In this document: in pieces, positions 20,368 to 29,134 of the stretch
How the letters are laid out: each line of letters starts with the position of its first letter
Numbering within the stretch: the stretch's first letter is position 1
Virus record (IMG/VR): IMGVR_UViG_3300028025_002244
Coordinates: 1-35,482 of that record
Length of the DNA: 35,482 nucleotides
DNA from: a virus
Strand: one strand, 5' to 3'
Position numbers and translations under genes: made by a program
Notes under the pieces: model-generated
The model's database searches: none
What the model was told of the DNA's origin: nothing
The model's input: the letters and a program-made list of their open reading frames with translations, nothing else

Positions 20368-23247
20368 TTAGAATTTGATAATAGTTCTAAGAGTAACAGT
20401 CTCTTCATCTGATGGAGTAAATCCAGCTTTATTATCAATAAACATTAGCTGACCAGAATATTTATCCACTGTTGGATTAGATACTGAAGATGCAGTAAAT
20501 GTTTGAGAGGCATCATTAGTAAAGATGTCGTTAGTTGCAGGAACATCGTTATCTAAAGATTGGATTAATGCTGCTGTAGATGTAGAGGAAACAACACGAT
20601 ATCTTCTCTCAAAAGTAGTCCCACCTATAACTCTATCAACAGTTATATTTGTATCTTTAGGAAAGAAAGAGGTATTGATAGCACCTTGTACTAAGAAACA
20701 TGCAGATCCGATCACTCCTGTAAAACGAGTATTTGCTGCATATGTTCTTGGGTTTTTAATAATTCCTAATTGACGATAATCGTTATTTACTTCAAGTCCT
20801 TGATTTAGGTCATTGGAAACATTAGAGTAAAACATTAATGTTCTTGCAAAAAACTCATCTGGAGCATTTTTACCATGTCCACCAAATGGAGGCATAATTG
20901 CTCTGGCTTTACCAGCTTTACCATTTCCAGTAATTACCACGTTGGCAAAAGTATAATTTTGTCCTGGATTTGTAATATTAATTTTAGTGATACGACCTGT
21001 GGCAGTATTAATAGTAGCTGTGGCAGTTGCACCAGTTCCGTCGCCTTGTATGGCAATTGTGGCAACACCATAACCATATCCACCAGAGATTAATTTAATT
21101 GCATTAATAGTTCCAGCTGTAGTTAAAATTTCATTATTGGCTTGTAATGATGCAATGTTACCCACATTTAAATCTGCGGATAAACTAGCTCCAGTTCCAT
21201 CTCCAGAAACAGCTATAGTTGCTGTACTATAACCAATCCCACTATTCTCAACAGTAACACCAGTAATTTGTCCAGCATCTAAAATTGGGTATAGTTTAGC
21301 GTCTGATTTAGAAACATTAACTGCTGCAATTGCACCAGATCCACTACCACCACTAAACGAAACTGTAGGAACAGTTGAATATCCTGCACCAAATCTACGA
21401 ACAACTGAACCAGTCGCTGGTGTTCCAGCATATGCTACGGTAGCAGATCCATTAGAAGCTGAACCTGATGTATGTGTAGGTGCAGTTCCACTAGTAGTTC
21501 CAGCACCTGTAATTGTATAAAGTCTATTCGAAACGAAATATTGTTCACCAACTAAAACTGCAGTGGATAATGGAAATGCAGTTCCAAATATTACTGTTGG
21601 GTCACTAGTATAATTATCACCTGGATTTGTTACTCTAACAAATAAAACAGAACCAGTAATAGCATTCATTTTGGCAGATGCTACTGCAGCAGAACCACCA
21701 CCACCAGAAAATGTAATTGTTGGTGCTGTAGTATAACCAGATCCACCAGTGGTTAAATTAATCTCTCTGACTGCACCAGTTAAACTTACTGTATTAACAC
21801 TCTGTCTTGAAGTATTAGAATATGTTAAGCCAGTTGGAGTTCCTGCAGTAGTAACAATGGCAACATCAGCAGTAGTGGTTAAAGTAAACCCTGTTACAGA
21901 AGACCCAGAACCAGTAATAGCAGAAACTTTATATGTTGTTGGATTTGAGTATCCAGTAATGCTACCAGTGCCACCAAATGTTCCAGAAATAGCAATTAAA
22001 TGACCAACCGATAAAGTAGTTGCAGTACAAGTAAATTGACCAGCTGTGCCTGCAATAACAACTCCTGAAAGAGTTGGTACAGTCATCGAAGCAGTTCCCT
22101 TTGCTCTGGTACCAACAAATTTTAATGCTGCTGTACCATTTTGAACTATGCCAAGTCTATGCGTAGGTTCAGAAGACGATAAAGTTCCTGGTGCAGTAAT
22201 TTCATAAAAGTCAAATACACTATTGTAAATTCTTTGTCCAAGAAATACGGTTGCCCCAGAAATAAATGATGACGCATCAGAAACTGGATCGCTAAAAGTT
22301 ACTGTTGGAGCAGAAGTATAATTAGTGCCAGCATTAGATACAGTTACAGCATTTACAAAAATAGGATCTTCTTCACGAGAACCATCACCTGAAACTGTAA
22401 TAGTTGCTGTAGTATACCCAGAACCTTTATTATTAATAATTACACTATCAACAGTACCATTAGAATAAAATTGATTAGTCAGTGCAGAAACTACAGGAAT
22501 CTGTTGGTCATTTAAAAATTTACCCCTTAAATTAATAGGGACATTATACATGTATTTCCAAATATAACCATCTGATGTTGATATTGGAGAAACAGAAGTT
22601 CCAGTGGGTTTAACTGTTGATGCAGCATTTAAATTATTATCAAGACATTTATACACATTGAAGTCATCTGTCATAACATAAAAATTAGCATCTTCAAGAT
22701 TATTTTCACCAGAGTATGCTAAATTTAAAACTGCCTGTAAGTTTGCGCCAACACCACCTCCGCCAGTCACTGTAACTGTAGGAGTAGAAGTATATCCTGT
22801 TCCTCTTGATACAAAATCCACATCAATAATTTGACCATCTAAAACTACTGGAGTGTAAGAAGCACCTGTGCCACCGCCACCTGATATAGTAATAGTCGGC
22901 AAAGAAGTAAATCCAGTGCCACCAGAAATAATATTAATGCCTAAAATTTCATTACAGTATTCATCGTCATACATATCATAAATTGTATTTGAAGTCCAAT
23001 TTCTTCTTGGAATAACAAATGATACATCAGATGGACCAATTTGTTTCATTGTAATAATTTCAGATCGAGCATTGCGTTCATATGCATAACTATCAATTGG
23101 ATATGGAGGATTCAATTCATCTGTCCATGACAATGTCTTACCAAGATAGTAATAATAGTTTGAACTTCTTGTTACTACATCTCTGTAGACACCCTCTGCC
23201 AATGATTTGTGCAGAATGGTTTTAATTAAAGATGACGATGTTGTCAT
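20368..23247 (-). CDS. Large virion structural protein with repeated Gly-rich beta units (959 aa)
   Basis: A 959-residue protein. The N-terminus MTTSSSLIKTILHKSLAEGV and YYYYLGKTLSWTDELNPPYP matches a conserved structural protein of marine T4-like phages. Beyond residue 100 it has many repeats of a unit like GGTGFTSLPTITISGGGGTG and RGTGYTSTPTVTVTGGGGVG, recurring about every 30-100 residues to the C-terminus; these probably form a stacked beta fibre or helix. The last 180 residues include FARTLMFYSNVSNDL and a conserved globular end. It is probably a baseplate-peripheral or tail-associated protein. An AGGGTT motif precedes the ATG. Exact T4 counterpart unclear. Confidence 0.8.
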   Translation of the reverse strand: MTTSSSLIKTILHKSLAEGVYRDVVTRSSNYYYYLGKTLSWTDELNPPYPIDSYAYERNARSEIITMKQIGPSDVSFVIPRRNWTSNTIYDMYDDEYCNEILGINIISGGTGFTSLPTITISGGGGTGASYTPVVLDGQIIDVDFVSRGTGYTSTPTVTVTGGGGVGANLQAVLNLAYSGENNLEDANFYVMTDDFNVYKCLDNNLNAASTVKPTGTSVSPISTSDGYIWKYMYNVPINLRGKFLNDQQIPVVSALTNQFYSNGTVDSVIINNKGSGYTTATITVSGDGSREEDPIFVNAVTVSNAGTNYTSAPTVTFSDPVSDASSFISGATVFLGQRIYNSVFDFYEITAPGTLSSSEPTHRLGIVQNGTAALKFVGTRAKGTASMTVPTLSGVVIAGTAGQFTCTATTLSVGHLIAISGTFGGTGSITGYSNPTTYKVSAITGSGSSVTGFTLTTTADVAIVTTAGTPTGLTYSNTSRQSVNTVSLTGAVREINLTTGGSGYTTAPTITFSGGGGSAAVASAKMNAITGSVLFVRVTNPGDNYTSDPTVIFGTAFPLSTAVLVGEQYFVSNRLYTITGAGTTSGTAPTHTSGSASNGSATVAYAGTPATGSVVRRFGAGYSTVPTVSFSGGSGSGAIAAVNVSKSDAKLYPILDAGQITGVTVENSGIGYSTATIAVSGDGTGASLSADLNVGNIASLQANNEILTTAGTINAIKLISGGYGYGVATIAIQGDGTGATATATINTATGRITKINITNPGQNYTFANVVITGNGKAGKARAIMPPFGGHGKNAPDEFFARTLMFYSNVSNDLNQGLEVNNDYRQLGIIKNPRTYAANTRFTGVIGSACFLVQGAINTSFFPKDTNITVDRVIGGTTFERRYRVVSSTSTAALIQSLDNDVPATNDIFTNDASQTFTASSVSNPTVDKYSGQLMFIDNKAGFTPSDEETVTLRTIIKF

Positions 23248-23273
23248 GTAGAACCCTAAACTAAAAAGTTAAA

Positions 23274-23729
23274 TTAACTTACAGTCACAACCCATGTTAC
23301 AGCAATAGTATCACCAGCAGCTTTATTAACTACTGGGAAAGTAGTACGGCAGAGCATAGTTCCTGAAGATGATGCGTTTAAAACTGCAGCTTCAGTAATA
23401 GCACCTGTACCAGTTCCTGCTGGGAAAGTTGCAGTGTAAGTAATAGTGTTAGTTGAAACAACAGATCCTGCTAATGATACACGACCAGTTTCTGCGCCAA
23501 GAGCAGTATCTGATGCACCTGGAGTTCCAGTACCAGTTCCAATAGCCATATGAGTCATGGAAACTGGGGAATTGGTTGTTGCAACAATTTTAGATGCAAT
23601 ATAGTTTTTACCAGCAGTGACAACTAGATTAGGAACTTCAAATTCCTTGATAGTTTCACCACTAGCGTTTGTTTGTACGATGCGAACTTTACCAGTCGCC
23701 TTTAATTGTTCTGTGATTTGATGGTTCAT
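23274..23729 (-). CDS. Small virion or fibre-associated protein (151 aa)
   Basis: A 151-residue beta-rich protein with NLVVTAGKNYIASKI, MTHMAIGTGTGTPGASDTAL, TGAITEAAVLNASSSGTML and KAAGDTIAVTWVVTVS. The layout 'NlVv..Gk..ia.r......mthmaiGtGt......dtaL..E..R......gtgaItEagifna.s.gtmlartvf..v.k...dt..itW.vt' is a recurrent small phage structural domain found near tail-fibre genes. A strong Shine-Dalgarno AAGGAG (23740 to 23735) lies 5 nt before the ATG, the best in the window, which implies high expression and a multi-copy virion component (inference). Confidence 0.78.
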   Translation of the reverse strand: MNHQITEQLKATGKVRIVQTNASGETIKEFEVPNLVVTAGKNYIASKIVATTNSPVSMTHMAIGTGTGTPGASDTALGAETGRVSLAGSVVSTNTITYTATFPAGTGTGAITEAAVLNASSSGTMLCRTTFPVVNKAAGDTIAVTWVVTVS

Positions 23730-23744
23730 AAAATCTCCTTTATT

Positions 23745-26147
23745 TTATAGCGTGTTAAATGTAGACTCTCTTGAGCCTACTGAATATTCATCTGCAAAGA
23801 TGATGTAATCTTGTCCATAATAAGAATTTAGCTGTACATAACCAGTGTGGTCTTGTGGGTCTAATTCATCTGGACTGGACACTGTAAATACATATTTATC
23901 TGTTGTTATACCGATACTTTCAGTTATAACTGGGGTATCTGATAATACTTTATCTACTTCAAAACTTGAAATAGAATCTAACATTCCACTGTAAGATGTA
24001 GAAAGCGATTTTCCAGTATTAAATACTGTAGAAGTGCTTTGCATTGTAACAGAATGTCCCTCTGCATCTCCATTATTATTTAAAGTAGTTTGATTTAATA
24101 ATTTACCAAACGATTGTGCATAAGAAGAGTCATCTGGCGTATTAAGAGTATCATCCAATACAGAGAAGAATGTTTTTATAAATGTAGAATCAGATGGAGT
24201 GTCAAGAGTATCAGAAAGAACTTTGGTTGTAGTTAAAAATGCGAATGAGTCTGTTGATACTATAAGATCTGTTAGTCCAATACCCAAAGATTTTACCAAT
24301 GATTCTAGTTCTAAACTTAAATCATAATTATTGGTAATATTAAACTCACCAAATAGTGCCATACCTGCAGGGTGCAACATCGTTTTAACGGCAGACTTAT
24401 ATGAAGAAAGTCTTTCGTCAATTTTAATTACATATGAAAATGCTTGATAGTAACGACTGTCTTGTACATAAATGCTATCACTAATAAATCCATTATTAGT
24501 TTGAAAATATCCTGGATACTTTACAAGAGCACCCAGTGCAACCGAGATAATTGCTGGATCGTCTGAATTTGTTTGTGCGTTTTTAAAATTTAAAGAGAAC
24601 TCTCGGAAAATAGTACCAGCATAAGAACCATCAACATATTCTGCTACTACATAATCTACTGAGTTAACATAACCCTGTTCATTAAAACCTTCTGTTCTAT
24701 CATTAAGAGATGGTTTAATGGTTAGTGCTTGTGTTCCACCTGGAGCATACAAACTTCCAATTGAGCGAGAATTTCTAAAAACATATCCACCAGAATATGA
24801 TCCAGATATCGCTGTACCAGCACCATATTCGCTCGCCAGACCAGTTAATGTAAGTGAGGTTGTACTGGCAATACTTTTAACTACACCCACCAATAAAGGT
24901 GTTGTGTCTGTTGTCCAAATTTCATCACCAACTGCTACATTACCAACTGAACCAAAACTAGAACCAGTTCCAGTAACAGTTGCGCTTGATGACGACGCAG
25001 ATATAGTGCCAGCACCTGCAGATTGATATGTATTTAATTCACTTAATGTAGAAGTACCTGCAATATTAACCGATCCTGCAGAAACAACATCATTTGTCGC
25101 TAAAATTGACAATGCAAAATTAGCAGTATATCCTAAACCAAACTTAATAAATTCTGCATATTTAATGCCACCATCATCTTCAACTTCAGTGACTTTCATA
25201 AGAGCACCAGTACCAATACCAGATCTTAATTCAAATACTTGACCAACTCTAAAGTTTTTTCCTGATTGTGTTATTGTTAAATTTTTTGTGGCTGGTACAA
25301 TTCTTGCTTGAAAAGTGTCTTGAAATTTGAGTAAATCTCCAGGATTTACAATACCAAAGAATCTTTTATCTAAGAAAAATTCATAGAGTTCATTTGAAAA
25401 AATTAATGAACTATTAACAGTAGCAGTATTAGCATTACTTAATGTTATAACATTTCCAGAAATAGAAACTACTTTTGTACCACCAGCAATACCACCACCA
25501 TTTTGTGGTGCTGTAACTAATTGTCCTACTTCAATGCCTGTATTATTTGTAACAGTAACAGTGCTGGCACCAGAAACTCCAGTAGATTCGATTTCAAAAG
25601 ATTTACCAATTTTAACAATACGATCGATTTCACCAATAAGAGATTCTTTTTTATCAACTAGAACCCTTAGAATTCTTCCAGCAGTTTGAATGTCTACTAG
25701 TTTACCAACAATGTCATCAGGATCACCATAATCAACTTGAGCGAAAATTGAGATTTCTTGATTCCAACGACCATCAGAAGCAACAAGCATCTGCTGCCCT
25801 GGATATAATAACTCTACATTTTTACCATAAAGAAGTTTAAACAATAACTTGTATGATGCCTCAGAACCTTTGGCAAGATACTGATCTTTAATATGTGATA
25901 GTAAAAATCTTTCGTCTTCTACAACAATGGGTAGATTATAAGCAAGTTCTTTTTTAAACTGATCAATAAAACTTTCTAGAGTTTGATCGATGTCTCTAAA
26001 TTTACTTAAATCTACACCTTGATTTTGTAAATATTCATAGTATGCTTCTACGAATGCAACAAATGTAGGATAGTCCTCTCTGATAAACTCAGGGAGTTGT
26101 CGTTTTACTACCGATGCTATCGGTGTTCTTACTGAACTAGTATGCAT
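23745..26147 (-). CDS. Large virion structural protein (800 aa)
   Basis: An 800-residue protein conserved in the structural block of marine T4-like phages. The N-terminal 150 residues (PEFIREDYPTFVAFVEAYYE and the segment with SYKLLFKLLYGKNVELLYPG) are helical and typical of the family. The middle has small beta modules such as ATVTGTGSSFGSVGNVAVGD, while the C-terminal quarter holds two degenerate repeats, KVLSDTLDTPSDSTFIKTFF and SVLDDTLNTPDDSSYAQSF. It starts at a TAATG junction with gp6. Probably a baseplate-linked or tail-fibre-network component; no T4 counterpart is evident. Confidence 0.78.
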   Translation of the reverse strand: MHTSSVRTPIASVVKRQLPEFIREDYPTFVAFVEAYYEYLQNQGVDLSKFRDIDQTLESFIDQFKKELAYNLPIVVEDERFLLSHIKDQYLAKGSEASYKLLFKLLYGKNVELLYPGQQMLVASDGRWNQEISIFAQVDYGDPDDIVGKLVDIQTAGRILRVLVDKKESLIGEIDRIVKIGKSFEIESTGVSGASTVTVTNNTGIEVGQLVTAPQNGGGIAGGTKVVSISGNVITLSNANTATVNSSLIFSNELYEFFLDKRFFGIVNPGDLLKFQDTFQARIVPATKNLTITQSGKNFRVGQVFELRSGIGTGALMKVTEVEDDGGIKYAEFIKFGLGYTANFALSILATNDVVSAGSVNIAGTSTLSELNTYQSAGAGTISASSSSATVTGTGSSFGSVGNVAVGDEIWTTDTTPLLVGVVKSIASTTSLTLTGLASEYGAGTAISGSYSGGYVFRNSRSIGSLYAPGGTQALTIKPSLNDRTEGFNEQGYVNSVDYVVAEYVDGSYAGTIFREFSLNFKNAQTNSDDPAIISVALGALVKYPGYFQTNNGFISDSIYVQDSRYYQAFSYVIKIDERLSSYKSAVKTMLHPAGMALFGEFNITNNYDLSLELESLVKSLGIGLTDLIVSTDSFAFLTTTKVLSDTLDTPSDSTFIKTFFSVLDDTLNTPDDSSYAQSFGKLLNQTTLNNNGDAEGHSVTMQSTSTVFNTGKSLSTSYSGMLDSISSFEVDKVLSDTPVITESIGITTDKYVFTVSSPDELDPQDHTGYVQLNSYYGQDYIIFADEYSVGSRESTFNTL

Positions 26148-27982
26148 TATGATCTAATAGAGTTAAACTGATAATTGTAACCTGCTTGTAAGTCACCATT
26201 AATTGTATTATCTGCGATCGCTTCAATAGTTAATAATGTAGGATCTATTTGAACGATTTGATTTAATGCTGATACAACATCATATGATTCTGGTTTTACC
26301 TGCCACTCAAAGAATGCTCCATCAATGGCTCGAATTGTTAGACTGCGAACTACAATACTTCCTGTATCATAATTAATAGTTCCTATATCTGGAGTAACAA
26401 TGACCTTTTCAAAATTAGTGTTTGTGTAGTACAAACGAATATTTCCGTTAGCGTCGTCATCGAGGAAATGTAGTTCATTACTATTTGGGATATAAAAACC
26501 TGTTGATGCAAAAACTTCACCCTGTTTACCACCATCCTGAGAAATTGGATTAATTAAATCAAGAATATATTGAGAAGCAATATTATATTGCACCTCATGT
26601 GGATGACGAATCATAATACGAGTTATGTTATTTGTAATAGCTGGATCTGTTTCATCAATAATTTTAGTTAATTTAGAATAACGAAGAACAGAATCAAATC
26701 TTTCTAACTCTTCATCATTATATTTCATGATTGATTGTTTAACTAGAGTTTCAATCTGTGCAGCCGTTTTAGTGGTTGCTCTTGGATTATAGTAAACAAA
26801 TGAGGTAACTTTAATATTAAAGAATTCTGGGTCTACTATTTCTGGAGTAATAGAAACAATATTTCTTGATTCTAAAATATTATTTTTAATAAACTCTTTT
26901 TGTAAATTAGTTAGTTTACTTGCTTCTTTTGGTTTAATACAAATGTAAGTTTTACCGTAGATTGGAGGATTATTATCTTCTCCACCCCACACTGAGATAG
27001 TTTGTGCCTCAGGGAAGTTCTTTAAAATAATGGCTTTATAATCATCTGGTGTTACTGCTCTATTTTGTGCAGCATAGTATTTTGGTGCATTAAATTTAAT
27101 TTCATCAATACTTTCTGAAGAAGCACCACCAGATGCTGCAGCAGTTGCCGTAACAGATAAACTGCTTCCTGCCAAAGTAGCACCACCATATGTGAATGAT
27201 GACGCTGTATTTGGTTCCTCTAAACTAGAAACCATATAATCTAAAGTAACAACATTTCCATTTGATAATGCTAAACCTAGATTATCATTACCAAAAGAAA
27301 TCTCATATAAACCATCATCAATTTCCTTAACAAAATATATTGTAGATAATTCTGTAACTTCAGTTAATGTATCTGCTCTAGTATATACTTCATAAAGATC
27401 TGAAGAAGATGTTTGCTGAATACTAACAGTTAGTGTATTTAAATCTGCATTGGCATTTGGAATAATAAAACGAACACCTGGAGCCATAGTGTATTTGTAT
27501 TGAAGGGGAGTACCCTCAGTTAAAACCAATCCTGTAAATGTATATGCACCAGAAACTAATGCAGTCGTCACAGCTGAACGATTATAAAATGTGTATGATA
27601 CATTATCAATCGAAGTTGTGAATGGTTGCATTGCTGGGAGAGTAACAGTGGATGGTGAACTTGTCGGAGAAGTTACAGTGGCAGTTACAGTGGCAGTTGC
27701 ACAACTAGCCGAACGAGGCATGTAACCAAGCATTTTAGCAAGAGAAACTACTGATGCTCTTTTGCTGGCAGAATCTAAGAAGCACTCATTGACAGCTAGG
27801 TTAGTATAGATTCCATTATAATGAGTATTGTAAGCAAGAACATCTAGGAGAACAGAAAGTCCAGATCCTTCAAAATCATAATCTTGAAATTCAGTCTGTC
27901 CTTGTAAAAATGTTTTTAGATTAGACTTAATAGCATCAAAGTCTAACTCTGATACTTGAATTCTTTTATTATTGTTTGCCAT
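26147..27982 (-). CDS. 6: Baseplate wedge subunit gp6 (baseplate J-like)
   Basis: A 611-residue protein corresponding to T4 gp6, the wedge protein that forms the inner baseplate ring and changes conformation at sheath contraction. Typical features are ELDFDAIKSNLKTFLQGQTE and FEGSGLSVLLDVLAYNTHYN at residues 12-60, followed by NECFLDSASKRASVVSLAKM and LGYMPRSA; the central APKYYAAQNRAVTPDDYKAI and KTYICIKPK are the J-like core. T4 gp6 is 660 residues, so the length fits. It lies directly after gp25 through a TAATG junction, the conserved gp25-gp6 pair of contractile tails. Confidence 0.93.
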   Translation of the reverse strand: MANNNKRIQVSELDFDAIKSNLKTFLQGQTEFQDYDFEGSGLSVLLDVLAYNTHYNGIYTNLAVNECFLDSASKRASVVSLAKMLGYMPRSASCATATVTATVTSPTSSPSTVTLPAMQPFTTSIDNVSYTFYNRSAVTTALVSGAYTFTGLVLTEGTPLQYKYTMAPGVRFIIPNANADLNTLTVSIQQTSSSDLYEVYTRADTLTEVTELSTIYFVKEIDDGLYEISFGNDNLGLALSNGNVVTLDYMVSSLEEPNTASSFTYGGATLAGSSLSVTATAAASGGASSESIDEIKFNAPKYYAAQNRAVTPDDYKAIILKNFPEAQTISVWGGEDNNPPIYGKTYICIKPKEASKLTNLQKEFIKNNILESRNIVSITPEIVDPEFFNIKVTSFVYYNPRATTKTAAQIETLVKQSIMKYNDEELERFDSVLRYSKLTKIIDETDPAITNNITRIMIRHPHEVQYNIASQYILDLINPISQDGGKQGEVFASTGFYIPNSNELHFLDDDANGNIRLYYTNTNFEKVIVTPDIGTINYDTGSIVVRSLTIRAIDGAFFEWQVKPESYDVVSALNQIVQIDPTLLTIEAIADNTINGDLQAGYNYQFNSIRS

Positions 27983-28374
27983 TATCGGGTTCTCTCTAAT
28001 GCTAGATCAAGAGTAATAGGACTCTCGGTATTTGCTATTTTAAATTCTACTGTTACATAAACTTCATTAGCGTCCAAAGAATCATCAACTCGAACATCTA
28101 AAAGTTCTACTCGTGGTTCAAAGTTATTAATAACATCGATAATGGCTCGTTGCAGCATCATCGAAAACATTGGACCTGGAAGTTCAAAAAGTAATGCACG
28201 AACAGGAGAGCCAATTTCGCTATGAAATGGTCTCTCGAAGTTTCTGGTTAAAAGAAGGTTTTTTACGGATTGCTTAATTGCATTCTCGTCGTATCTGCGT
28301 GTAATATCCCCAGTCACTGGATGTTTAGTGAAATTTAGGTCTAAGTCAGAAAAGATTCTTGTATTTCTTGCCAT
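27982..28374 (-). CDS. 25: Baseplate wedge subunit gp25
   Basis: A 130-residue protein of the gp25/GpW-like family (T4 gp25 is 132 residues), the wedge component that helps nucleate sheath assembly. Diagnostic segments are DENAIKQSVKNLLLTRNFER, PFHSEIGSPVRALLFE and the C-terminal VTVEFKIAN. The core R-P-F-x-x-x-x-G-S-x-V motif is intact. The gene is adjacent to gp6, as in nearly all contractile tails. Confidence 0.95.
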   Translation of the reverse strand: MARNTRIFSDLDLNFTKHPVTGDITRRYDENAIKQSVKNLLLTRNFERPFHSEIGSPVRALLFELPGPMFSMMLQRAIIDVINNFEPRVELLDVRVDDSLDANEVYVTVEFKIANTESPITLDLALERTR

Positions 28375-28388
28375 ATTCTTTATTTAGG

Positions 28389-28691
28389 TTATTCTATGAA
28401 AGAATTAGTAGATCCTTCAGCTATTGCATCTCCACAAGCGATGTTATCACCTATTCGTGCTGCAGGTTTACCCTCTATAAATGTCTTGCTGGCTCCAGAA
28501 GATGGAGATCTAGTTGAACCAGAATGTGTAGTAATCCCACATGTATGAGAAGCGTGTTGGCATGCATTGTCTACCACAGACGCTTTAATACCATTAAAAA
28601 ATGTTTTAGAAACAGGGGTCTGAATCAAAGCTGTGGGTGGAAAACACCCATGTCCTGTGCTCATATCTCCAAGTCTACTAATTGCAGGCAT
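28389..28691 (-). CDS. PAAR-domain tail-spike tip protein
   Basis: A 100-residue PAAR-family protein expected to cap the gp5 needle (as T4 gp5.4 does) and sharpen the membrane-piercing tip. Repeated PAAR signatures are visible: RLGDMSTGHGC, FFNGIKASVVDNACQH, IEGKPAARIGDNIACGD and AIAEGSTN. H14, H46 or H49 and C86 are plausible metal ligands. It lies between gp25 and the small protein gene next to gp5, consistent with assembly on the central spike. Confidence 0.9.
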   Translation of the reverse strand: MPAISRLGDMSTGHGCFPPTALIQTPVSKTFFNGIKASVVDNACQHASHTCGITTHSGSTRSPSSGASKTFIEGKPAARIGDNIACGDAIAEGSTNSFIE

Positions 28692-29134
28692 TATAGTGTA
28701 TATCCCACATAAGTTTGTAGAGAGGTTTTACCAGAAGTCCAATCGTTGGTTACTGTCTTAGTATAACTCTGAGTAGCCACTGTAGTTGCTCCATCCTTAG
28801 CAGTCGCTGTATATGTAAAAACTCTAGAGGTTGATACACTGGCTTTATACGAAATCATTTCTTCCAGTTTATTAAGATCAATTTGATTAAACTTTGTAAC
28901 TACTGGGAAAGTTCCCTCTGGTGTTCTGTATGTAATTGTATTGTTAAATGAATCCTGATAGTATCCAGAAAGAGTATCTCCAGAAATAGTTATTGTATTA
29001 GGATTCGTTTCAGTTGCAGCAATAGTTACAGGATATGAAGTCATAGTAGCGTCATCAATATAGGTTACCGTATGAGAAATAGAAACATTCTCATTTACTG
29101 ATCCAAGATCTGTTGAAGAAGGAGTCCAAGCCAT
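28691..29134 (-). CDS. Small beta-rich structural protein in the hub module (147 aa)
   Basis: A 147-residue protein with MAWTPSSTDLGSVNENVSIS, TAKDGATTVATQSYTKTV and a C-terminal SLQTYVGYTL. It is Ser/Thr-rich and beta-predicted, with an Ig- or cadherin-like feel, and a central helical KFNQIDLNKLEEMISYKA. It sits between gp5 and PAAR with TAATG junctions on both sides, as a homologous small gene does in other marine T4-like phages. A minor virion or baseplate role is inferred. Confidence 0.7.
   Translation of the reverse strand: MAWTPSSTDLGSVNENVSISHTVTYIDDATMTSYPVTIAATETNPNTITISGDTLSGYYQDSFNNTITYRTPEGTFPVVTKFNQIDLNKLEEMISYKASVSTSRVFTYTATAKDGATTVATQSYTKTVTNDWTSGKTSLQTYVGYTL

Noticed and set aside
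28380-28387. CTAAATAA-type sequence before gp25 as a late promoter
   Set aside because: It is only a few bases from the ATG at 28374, so a transcript could not include the start region properly.
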